This document shows positions 25,063 to 31,838 of a DNA stretch of 64,000 bases, piece after piece. The translations under genes and the position numbers were made by a program. Each line of letters starts with the position of its first letter. Positions within the stretch are counted from its first letter, which is position 1. Location: NCBI RefSeq assembly GCF_006337085.1, contig NZ_CP040882.1, positions 2,604,001 to 2,668,000 of the forward strand, read 5' to 3'. The notes below the pieces were generated by a model. That model did not search any database and was not told the origin of the DNA. It saw only the letters and a list, made by a program, of their open reading frames with translations. Origin of the DNA: Sutterella faecalis (lineage in GTDB: Bacteria > Pseudomonadota > Gammaproteobacteria > Burkholderiales > Burkholderiaceae_F).

Positions 25063-25743
25063 ATGGACGAGGAGAGCCTCTTCCGCGACATTCACAGTCA
25101 TCTCATGCTTCAGGCCAGGGAAGGTCAGAAGATGGACACGGAAATGAAGCTCGCGGAACGGTTCAATGTATCGCGCTACCGCGTGCGCCGGGTGCTCGAC
25201 ATTCTTTCGAGAATGGGGGTTGTTCATCGTGCCCAGAAGCGCGGCCTCACGCTTGTGTCGCCCGAACCCGAGGATCTCTCCAAAAGCATCGGTTCGCAGA
25301 TTCAATCGGTCGGATTCAACGCCATGGAATTCAGTGAGGCGAGGGATCTGATGGAGAGCGCGGTGCTTTCGCTTACCGTTAAACGCATGACTCCGATGCA
25401 GCTCGGGCGTCTTGCCGACACGTTCAGCCAGCTCGAGCGCGTGAATTTGTCCCCCGTGGCGGCGCTCTCGATTCACAAGTCCTTTCATTCGCTCTTTCTT
25501 GAAGGCTGCGGCAACCGCGTGCTTCAGGTGTTTGCTGCGGCGCTCCTCTCCGAGTGCGCGCAGAAGCTTGCCGAAGCCGGCGACAACCTGCCGGGGAGCT
25601 TCGTATCGGAGATTATTTCGCTCGACCGCGATCTTCTGGCGGCCCTCCGCGCGGGCGACGATGAAGCTTCGCGGGCGGCTCTGGTCGAACTGATTGATGC
25701 GGAGGTCGCGGCTGCCGCGGCCTACGGCATCAAGGCGGAGTGA
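25063..25743 (+). CDS. GntR-family (FCD-type) transcriptional regulator
   Basis: A 226-residue regulator. The N-terminal winged helix (about 5-70) contains DTEMKLAERFNVSRYRVRRVLDILSRMG (read as DTEMKLAERFNVSRYR then VRRVLDILSRMG), and the C-terminal helical FCD ligand domain (about 90-220) has the EARDLMESA entry helix and conserved histidines (SIHKSFHSLF). FCD regulators usually sense organic acids through a bound metal. It lies beside the MmgE/PrpD gene (convergent, 43 bases) and upstream of the lyase/Dcu genes. The shared TTGTCGACAA sites before itself and before the lyase gene suggest that it controls the module. The start ATG is 25063; the upstream site is weak. Confidence 0.88.
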   Translation: MDEESLFRDIHSHLMLQAREGQKMDTEMKLAERFNVSRYRVRRVLDILSRMGVVHRAQKRGLTLVSPEPEDLSKSIGSQIQSVGFNAMEFSEARDLMESAVLSLTVKRMTPMQLGRLADTFSQLERVNLSPVAALSIHKSFHSLFLEGCGNRVLQVFAAALLSECAQKLAEAGDNLPGSFVSEIISLDRDLLAALRAGDDEASRAALVELIDAEVAAAAAYGIKAE

Positions 25744-25786
25744 CCCGTCTTCCGGGCCAATCCGCCTTTCTCTGGGAAAAAAGCGA

Positions 25787-27193
25787 TTACGCCTCGAAGC
25801 GGTCGCGGGTCTTCGGAGCCGCGGCGAGAAGGCTCACGATTTCCGTGCGGAAGTCCTTCACGCCTTCGAGCGCCATCAGGCGGCGGGCGAGTTCTGCAGA
25901 ATCCGCTTCAAAAAGCACCATTTCCGTAACGGAACGGAATTTCCTGAGAAGCGCTTCGTCGGTCACCGGATTGGTTGGAGCGCCCAGGGGCATCGGGACG
26001 CGCTCTTCCCAGCTGCGGCCGTCCGCGAGCGTCACCCGCACGATCGGTTCGTCATCGTCCTTCTGCGAGGGATCAATTTCAAAGCGGATCCGCTTCATCA
26101 TCTCGGCAACTCTCGGATCCTCGCGGCGGCTTCTTGCAAAGGACGCGAGGCTTGCCGAACCGAAAACGAGGTCCGCAGCGACGCTGTAGGGGATCGATAG
26201 CTGCGCCGCGTTCATCGGGTGGATGGCGAACTTGCCGCACATGCCGTGCACGAAGGGATTGATGATGACGAGGATTTCCTTGATTTCATCCGCCTTGAAG
26301 CCGTGGCTCGCCATCAGGTTGTCGACGGCGTCGATCGAGGAGTGGGTTGACCGGCAGGAGGCATGGGGCTTGATCGAGACGCGCGCGAGCTTCCAGTTTG
26401 TCCCCAGGTCCCTCAACCACGCATCGGGGTCGGAAGAGGCGGGCGCAAAGCTCTTATTGAAGCCGCCCCAGACTTCCTCAAAGACCATGGAGGGACCGGT
26501 GAAGCCCTCCCTGGCGAGCACGGCGCTCATGAGGCCGCCCCAGGCGGCGTGTCCGGCGTGAAGGCGCTTATTCTGCGCGCCGTCGTGTACGCAGGACCAG
26601 AGTCCGGATGCAAAGGAGCTTGCGAGCCCGAGCGCCATTTCGGTCTGACGTTCGTCGAGCTCCAGAATTTTGGCGGCAGCCGCGGCGGCGCCGAAGGGGC
26701 CGCAGGTGCCCGTTGAATGAAAGCCCGCGCCGTTATGCGCTTCATAGGCGCCGCAGGCTTCAAGCGCCCGGCGGGCAACATCGTAGCCGAGAACGACGGC
26801 GGCAATGAATTCCTCTCCCGTCACCTTGCGGCCGGAAAGCTCAACGGCGGCAACAGCGGCCGGGACGACGACGGCGCCTGAATGGTCGCACCCGCCCGTG
26901 TCGTCGAGCTCAAAGGCGTGCGAAGCCGTGCCGTTGATGAGCGCGGCATTGAGCGGTGAAACCGTTTCGCCGGCACCCCAGAGGGAGGCCCTTCCTTCGC
27001 CTTCGCCCGCGCCCCGAAGGGTTTTGAGCAGGAGCTGGGGCTCGGGCGCAATCGCCCCCGCAATGCCCGCTCCGATGCTGTCGAGGATGTGCCTTACGGC
27101 TTTTTCGGCGATGGGGCGGGGCAGGTCGGCATAGGTCGTGCCGACAATGAAGCGCGCGAGCTTCGCGCTTTTGGTTTCTGTGATGTCCGTCAT
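25787..27193 (-). CDS. MmgE/PrpD-family protein (dehydratase or epimerase type)
   Basis: A 468-residue member of the MmgE/PrpD superfamily (2-methylcitrate dehydratase, cis-aconitate decarboxylase, iminodisuccinate epimerase). Visible family blocks are LDSIGAGIAGA, LINGTASHAFELDDTG followed by HSGAVVVPAAVA, FHSTGTCGPFGAAAAAA, the lysine/histidine region QNKRLHAGHAAWGG, and IKPHASCRSTHSSIDA. No other methylcitrate-cycle genes (prpB, prpC) are present. Divergent from an argininosuccinate-lyase-family gene across the 44-base palindrome, it recalls pathways in which an epimerase of this family prepares an N-substituted aspartate for a C-N lyase. Family certain, reaction inferred. Confidence 0.85.
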   Translation of the reverse strand: MTDITETKSAKLARFIVGTTYADLPRPIAEKAVRHILDSIGAGIAGAIAPEPQLLLKTLRGAGEGEGRASLWGAGETVSPLNAALINGTASHAFELDDTGGCDHSGAVVVPAAVAAVELSGRKVTGEEFIAAVVLGYDVARRALEACGAYEAHNGAGFHSTGTCGPFGAAAAAAKILELDERQTEMALGLASSFASGLWSCVHDGAQNKRLHAGHAAWGGLMSAVLAREGFTGPSMVFEEVWGGFNKSFAPASSDPDAWLRDLGTNWKLARVSIKPHASCRSTHSSIDAVDNLMASHGFKADEIKEILVIINPFVHGMCGKFAIHPMNAAQLSIPYSVAADLVFGSASLASFARSRREDPRVAEMMKRIRFEIDPSQKDDDEPIVRVTLADGRSWEERVPMPLGAPTNPVTDEALLRKFRSVTEMVLFEADSAELARRLMALEGVKDFRTEIVSLLAAAPKTRDRFEA

Positions 27194-27305
27194 GGCTGAG
27201 GTCCTTCAAGGAAAGCGTGTTCTTGTGAAGGGAATGGTACGTCGGAAGGCATTTTGACGGTCTGTAAAGAGCTTCCCCTTATGCTGACCATAATCAACAT
27301 GTTGG

Positions 27306-27349
27306 CGCCATTATCTTTTATATTGTCGACAATATGGAAGATAATGGCG
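27306..27349. promoter_or_regulatory. 44-base near-perfect palindromic operator
   Basis: Outer arms 27306-27317 and 27338-27349 (CGCCATTATCTT and complement) and an inner perfect 16-base palindrome 27320-27335 (ATATTGTCGACAATAT) share one centre. Only the two bases on each side between them (TT and GG) fail to pair. It lies in the 196-base divergent gap between the MmgE/PrpD gene and the lyase gene and contains the TTGTCGACAA core seen before the GntR-type gene. Probable site for that regulator controlling both directions. Confidence 0.65.
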
Positions 27350-27389
27350 TTCATCAAGATTATTTTGTTGCTTTTAAAGGAGAACCAGC

Positions 27390-28799
27390 ATGAGCAACCA
27401 GGACAGCAAGAGCCGCAGCGGCCGTTTCGACCTTCCCGCCAATGAGCTCGTTGAAAACTTCAACGCCACGATTCCGTTCGAACAGCGCGTTTGCCCGTTC
27501 GACATTCAGGATTCGCAGGCGCATGCGACGATGCTTGCCCGTCAGGGCATCATCAGCCGGGAAGATGCCGAAGCCATCTGCGCCGGACTCGATAAGGTCG
27601 CCGAAGAAATCCGCGCCGGGAAATTCGTCTTCTCCGTCAAGGACGAGGACATCCATATGGCGATCGAAAAGCGCATGACCGAGATCGTCGGACCGGCGGG
27701 CGGGCGCCTCCATACCGGCAGAAGCCGCAACGACCAGACGACGACTTCTACGAAGATGTATCTGCGCCATGCGATTCGCGAGGTGCAGAAGGGAATCCGC
27801 GCGCTCCAGGCGGAATTCATCACGATTGCCCGGGCCAACATGTCGGTGATCATGCCGGGCTACACGCACATGCAGACCGGTCAGCCCATCCTCTTCTCGC
27901 ACTGGATGATGGCCTTCTTCTGGATGATGGAGCGCGACTTCACGCGCTTCGGCGACCTCTACCGCCGCATGGGCCGCTGCCCCCTGGGCGCGGCAGCGCT
28001 CGCCGGCACGGACTTCCCGATCGATCGCGAATACACGGCTCAAAGGCTCGGGTTCGACGGCCCGACCGAGAATTCGATCGACAGCGTTTCCGACCGCGAC
28101 CATATGGTCGAATTCAATGCGGCTGCCGCGATGTGCTACATGCATCTCTCGCGCCTTGCCGAAGAGCTCGTCACCTTCTCGACTCAGGAATTCAAGTTCG
28201 TTGAGCTCTCCGACGACTTCTGCACCGGCTCCTCGATCATGCCGCAGAAGAAGAACCCGGACATCGCCGAAAAGATCCGCGGCAAGACGGGCCGCATGTA
28301 CGGCAACCTGATGGCGATGCTCACCATCATGAAGGGCATCCCGCTCGCCTACAACACGGACCTTTCGGAGGATAAGGAACAGGTCTTCGACTCCATAGAC
28401 ACGCTTCTCGACAGCCTCGCCATCATGACGCCGATGATCGCCAAGATGCGCGTCAACGCTCCGAAGATGCGCGCTTCGGCCGACCTCGGCTACGCCAACG
28501 CCACGGACCTTGCCGACTATCTCGCGAAGAAGGGCATCCCCTTCCGCGAAGCGCACCACATCGTGGGCGCCATGGTCAACTACGGCATCAAGCACGGCAA
28601 GCGCCTCGACGACTTCACTATGGAGGAGTACAGAAGCTTCTCCGACCGCATCGAAGAGGATATCCGTGAGGAAATCAATCTCGAAACGTGCGTGCGCGCA
28701 CGCCGCTCCTTCGGCGGCACGGCGCCCGAGCGCGTCGCCGAGCAGCTCGGCCGCGCCGAAGCCGTTCTCGCCCGCGAGGACGAGGAACTGAAGCGCTGA
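27390..28799 (+). CDS. argH: argininosuccinate lyase-family C-N lyase
   Basis: A 469-residue member of the fumarase/aspartase/ASL superfamily, nearest by eye to argininosuccinate lyase. It has GGRLHTGRSRNDQ, MPGYTHMQTGQP, the SVSDRDHMVEF block and the signature loop GSSIMPQKKNPD with the catalytic serine. ASL cleaves argininosuccinate to arginine and fumarate; relatives cleave iminodisuccinate or ethylenediamine disuccinate to fumarate and an amine. No other arginine biosynthesis gene is nearby; instead two fumarate/succinate carriers follow and an MmgE/PrpD gene diverges. A catabolic, fumarate-releasing role is therefore plausible, and a biosynthetic argH cannot be excluded. AAAGGAG precedes ATG 27390. 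Confidence 0.85.
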   Translation: MSNQDSKSRSGRFDLPANELVENFNATIPFEQRVCPFDIQDSQAHATMLARQGIISREDAEAICAGLDKVAEEIRAGKFVFSVKDEDIHMAIEKRMTEIVGPAGGRLHTGRSRNDQTTTSTKMYLRHAIREVQKGIRALQAEFITIARANMSVIMPGYTHMQTGQPILFSHWMMAFFWMMERDFTRFGDLYRRMGRCPLGAAALAGTDFPIDREYTAQRLGFDGPTENSIDSVSDRDHMVEFNAAAAMCYMHLSRLAEELVTFSTQEFKFVELSDDFCTGSSIMPQKKNPDIAEKIRGKTGRMYGNLMAMLTIMKGIPLAYNTDLSEDKEQVFDSIDTLLDSLAIMTPMIAKMRVNAPKMRASADLGYANATDLADYLAKKGIPFREAHHIVGAMVNYGIKHGKRLDDFTMEEYRSFSDRIEEDIREEINLETCVRARRSFGGTAPERVAEQLGRAEAVLAREDEELKR

Positions 28800-28842
28800 A
28801 TCCCGGCGGCTTCCCCTTTATCGACTTTTCTCTCCTGACCCA

Positions 28843-28872
28843 TCCCGCAGACTTCTTCCGGAGTCTGCGGGA
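28843..28872 (+). other. hairpin between lyase gene and first dcu gene
   Basis: TCCCGCAGACT (28843-28853) and its complement (28862-28872) form an 11-base perfect stem with an 8-base loop in the 120-base gap. No U-run follows. It may stabilise or process the shared transcript. Confidence 0.45.
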
Positions 28873-28919
28873 GAGGTCGATTCACCCTCGATTTCTCTCA
28901 TTCCCAGAGGAGAATTCCC

Positions 28920-30263
28920 ATGGAAATGGATCTCAATTTCTGGCTGCAGCTCCTTACCGTTGCCTTCTGCATCGGTCTCGGCGGCAGATACGGCGGCGTG
29001 GGCCTTGGTGCTGCGGGCGGTCTCGGCGTCTGCATTCTCGTTCTGCTTTTCGGTCTCAAGCCGAGTTCGCCCCCGGTGTCGACCATTCTCATTATCGTGG
29101 CCGTGATTGCCTGCACCTCGATTCTGCAGGGCGCGGGCGGTCTCGACTGGATGGTGAGAATTGCCGAAAGAATGCTGAGAAAGTGGCCTAAGGCGATTAC
29201 GTTCGTGGCGCCTTTCGTCTGCTCGCTCTTCGTGATTTTTGTCGGCACGGCCTACGTTGCCTTTGCGGTCTATCCGGTCGTCGCAGAAGTCGCAACGCAG
29301 GCGCGCGTTCGTCCCGAACGCCCGATTGCCGCTTCCGTCATCTCGGCGGGCATTGCGGTTGTGGCTTCGCCCATGAGCGCGGCTACCGCCGCGCTCGTTG
29401 CAGCGCTTTCGCCCTACAACGTCTCGCTGATCGAGATTCTCATGATCACGGTCCCGGCCTTCCTGATCGCGACCTGCTGCACGTGCCTCGCGGTCTACTG
29501 GAAGGGCACGGAACTTGAAAACGACCCGGAATTCCGCCGCCGCGTTCAAAGCGGAGACTTCCAGGATCTCGTCATGACGGAAAAGAAGAATGAGAAGGAA
29601 GATCCGGCGAAGATGAAGAAGGTCCGCCTCTCGGTCGGCATCTTCGGCCTCGGCGTCGCCACTGTTCTTATTCTCGGCTTCTTCAAGGAACTCCTCCCCG
29701 TCTGGACGGTTGCCGGAAAGACGAGCACGCTGCCGATTCCTCAGCTCATTCAGATGGTGATGCTTGCCTGCGGCCTCTTCATCATCGTCGCCTGCCGTAT
29801 TCCGTCGCACAAGTTTGCCGACGGCTCGGTCTTCCGCGCGGGCCTCATCGGCGTTGTCGGCGTCTTCGGCGTTTCCTGGCTTACGGGCACCTTCTTTGAT
29901 GCCTATCACGACGGCTTTGTGGAACTTTTCAAGGTGATGGCCGAGTCGACTCCGCTTCTCTTCGGCGTCGTGCTCTTTCTCTTCTCCGCCGTCATCCTGA
30001 GTCCGTCCGCTACGGTCGTCGCCCTGATGCCTCTCGGCGCCGCCATCGGCATCCCGCCGCTCCTCCTCGTTGCCCTTTATCCGGCAAGCTGCGGCGACTT
30101 CCTGATCCCGGGGGGCGCGCAGATCGGCTGCTGCTCCTTTGACCGTACGGGCACCACGCATCTCGGCAGCTGGGTGCTAAACCACTCCTACCTGATACCG
30201 GGCTTTGTCCACATCATTTCGGGTGTTGCGGCCGGCTATGGAATCTACTGCCTTATCGGGTAA
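28920..30263 (+). CDS. anaerobic C4-dicarboxylate transporter, DcuA/DcuB family (copy 1)
   Basis: A 447-residue inner-membrane carrier. Typical Dcu features are the N-terminal LGGRYGGVGLGAAGGLGV, the block QGAGGLDWMVRIAERMLR, the paired-helix region VVASPMSAATAA, and the C-terminal DRTGTTHLGSWVLNHSYLIPG. DcuA/B proteins exchange fumarate, malate or aspartate for succinate during anaerobic growth. The AGAGGAG site fits ATG 28920. It lies 120 bases after the lyase gene, so fumarate released by the lyase could be exchanged or retained for respiration. A second, close paralogue follows in tandem, both starting MEMDL. The cytoplasmic loop (about 205-230) is lysine/glutamate-rich. Confidence 0.92.
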   Translation: MEMDLNFWLQLLTVAFCIGLGGRYGGVGLGAAGGLGVCILVLLFGLKPSSPPVSTILIIVAVIACTSILQGAGGLDWMVRIAERMLRKWPKAITFVAPFVCSLFVIFVGTAYVAFAVYPVVAEVATQARVRPERPIAASVISAGIAVVASPMSAATAALVAALSPYNVSLIEILMITVPAFLIATCCTCLAVYWKGTELENDPEFRRRVQSGDFQDLVMTEKKNEKEDPAKMKKVRLSVGIFGLGVATVLILGFFKELLPVWTVAGKTSTLPIPQLIQMVMLACGLFIIVACRIPSHKFADGSVFRAGLIGVVGVFGVSWLTGTFFDAYHDGFVELFKVMAESTPLLFGVVLFLFSAVILSPSATVVALMPLGAAIGIPPLLLVALYPASCGDFLIPGGAQIGCCSFDRTGTTHLGSWVLNHSYLIPGFVHIISGVAAGYGIYCLIG

Positions 30264-30317
30264 TTCCCGCCATTTCAAAAAAGGCGGCGGCACCTCTAAA
30301 ATCTGACCGTTTCCCGT

Positions 30318-30349
30318 GCGCTGTTCGAAATTTTCATTTCGGACAGCGC
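30318..30349 (+). terminator. terminator-like hairpin between the dcu copies
   Basis: Arms 30318-30331 and 30336-30349 form a 14-base stem with one U-G pair around a TTTC loop, followed by TTCTCTC. It may partly terminate transcription and lower expression of the second carrier. Confidence 0.5.
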
Positions 30350-30380
30350 TTCTCTCATTCAGAAATTCCCTCTTACCACC

Positions 30381-31715
30381 ATGGAAATGGATCTTTCTTT
30401 CTGGCTGCAGCTTGCGGTCGTGCTCGTCTGCGTCGCGATCGGCGGCAGACTGGGCGGCGTGGGCCTCGGCGCAGCGGGCGGTCTCGGCGTCTGCATTCTG
30501 GTTCTCGGCATGGGCATTCAGCCGGGCTCGCCCCCGGTCTCGGTCCTCCTCATCATCACGGCGGTGATTGCCTGCACGTCCGTGCTTCAGGGCTCGGGCG
30601 GCCTCGATCTTCTCGTGCGCTGGGCGGAGAAGCTTCTTCGCAAGTGGCCGCGTGCGATTACCTTCGTGGGCCCGCTGGTCTGCTCCTTCTTCGTGATGCT
30701 GGTCGGCACGGCCTATGTCGCCTTCGCCGTCTACCCGGTGGTGGCTGAAGTCGCTGCGTCGGCGAAGGTCCGTCCCGAGCGCGCGGTTTCCGCTTCCGTC
30801 ATCTGCGCCGGCATCGGCGTGATGGCCTCTCCCATGTCGGCCGCCATGGCGGCGATGGTGGGCATTATGGCGATGCAGGGCATTGCCTTCTGGCAGATCC
30901 TTGCCTGCACGGTTCCGACCTTCATCCTCACCGTTCTCGTAACGGCGCTTTCCGTTTTCTGGCGCGGCTGCGAGCTTGAGGACGATCCTGAATTCAAGCG
31001 CCGCCTTGCAAACGGCGACTACCAGTGGCTCGCAGGCGTCAATGCCGAGCAGAAGTATGAAGAGAAGCCCTTTGCCCGTCGTGCAGTGGGGATCTTCCTC
31101 ATCGGCATCCTCGTCTCGATCTGCATGGGCTCGATCCCGGGCCTTCGTCCGGCCTGGGAAGCCGCTGGAAAGGTTTCTCAGCTCCCGATCCCGTCGCTCA
31201 TTCAGATGGTGATGCTCGCCACGGCCTTCTTCATCATTCTCCTCTGCCGCGTGCCGCCCGAAAAATTCGCGTCCGGGTCGGTCTTCCGTTCCGGCCTCAT
31301 CGGCGTCGTCGGCGTTTTCGGCATTGCCTGGTGCACGGGTACATTCTTCGACCTTCACACGAAGCTTCTCGCCGACGTCTTCTCGAGCTTCGCGAAGGAT
31401 GCGCCCTTCGTCTTCTGCCTCGCGGCCTTCTGCGCCTCGAGCGTCATCTTCTCGCCCACGGTCTCGACCACGATCATGATGCCGCTCGGCCTCAAGTTCG
31501 GGCTGCCGCCCGAATTCCTCATCGGCACCTGGGCCTGCTGCTTCGGCGACTTCATGATTCCGGGCGGCGCTCAGATCGGCTGCACGGCCTTCGACCGTAC
31601 GGGGACGACCAAGCTCGGGAGCTTCGTTATCAACCATTCGTATCTGCGCCCGGGGCTCGTCTTCGTGGTGAGCGGCACGATCATCGGCTGGTGCATTTCG
31701 AAGATCGTTTTCTAA
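30381..31715 (+). CDS. anaerobic C4-dicarboxylate transporter, DcuA/DcuB family (copy 2)
   Basis: A 444-residue paralogue of the preceding carrier with the same landmarks (LGGVGLGAAGGLGV, QGSGGLDLLVRWAEKLLR, MASPMSAAMAAMVG, DRTGTTKLGSFVINHSYLRPG). Differences cluster in the central loop (about 205-235) and in helices after it, so the copies may differ in substrate or in exchange direction. The start at ATG 30381 (CACCATGGAAATGG) lacks a strong ribosome site, unlike copy 1. It ends the module: the terminator at 31773-31808 follows and glnD converges from the other side. Confidence 0.92.
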   Translation: MEMDLSFWLQLAVVLVCVAIGGRLGGVGLGAAGGLGVCILVLGMGIQPGSPPVSVLLIITAVIACTSVLQGSGGLDLLVRWAEKLLRKWPRAITFVGPLVCSFFVMLVGTAYVAFAVYPVVAEVAASAKVRPERAVSASVICAGIGVMASPMSAAMAAMVGIMAMQGIAFWQILACTVPTFILTVLVTALSVFWRGCELEDDPEFKRRLANGDYQWLAGVNAEQKYEEKPFARRAVGIFLIGILVSICMGSIPGLRPAWEAAGKVSQLPIPSLIQMVMLATAFFIILLCRVPPEKFASGSVFRSGLIGVVGVFGIAWCTGTFFDLHTKLLADVFSSFAKDAPFVFCLAAFCASSVIFSPTVSTTIMMPLGLKFGLPPEFLIGTWACCFGDFMIPGGAQIGCTAFDRTGTTKLGSFVINHSYLRPGLVFVVSGTIIGWCISKIVF

Positions 31716-31772
31716 AACGAACGAGCTTTTCCGGAGAAGCGTCGCTTCCGACGCTTCCCCGTGGAAATGCAA

Positions 31773-31808
31773 AAAGGCCGGAGTTCCTCAGCGGGAAATC
31801 CGGCCTTT
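31773..31808. terminator. bidirectional terminator between dcu and glnD
   Basis: AAAGGCCGGA (31773-31782) and TCCGGCCTTT (31799-31808) form a 10-base perfect stem. T-runs lie on both sides (GAATTTTT on plus, TTTGCATTTCC on minus), serving the converging dcu and glnD transcripts. Confidence 0.75.
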
Positions 31809-31838
31809 GAATTTTTGGTGCGGGATGAAGGCGGTTTT

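Noticed and set aside
27390..28799. Ordinary arginine-biosynthesis argH as the only reading
   Set aside because: Possible from sequence alone, but no arg gene is nearby and the neighbours (Dcu carriers, MmgE/PrpD, GntR) point to catabolism; left open rather than adopted.
30177..31772. Long minus-strand frame over the second dcu gene
   Set aside because: Very polar composition (Asp, Glu, Arg, His), typical of the reverse of a membrane protein gene; no domain seen.
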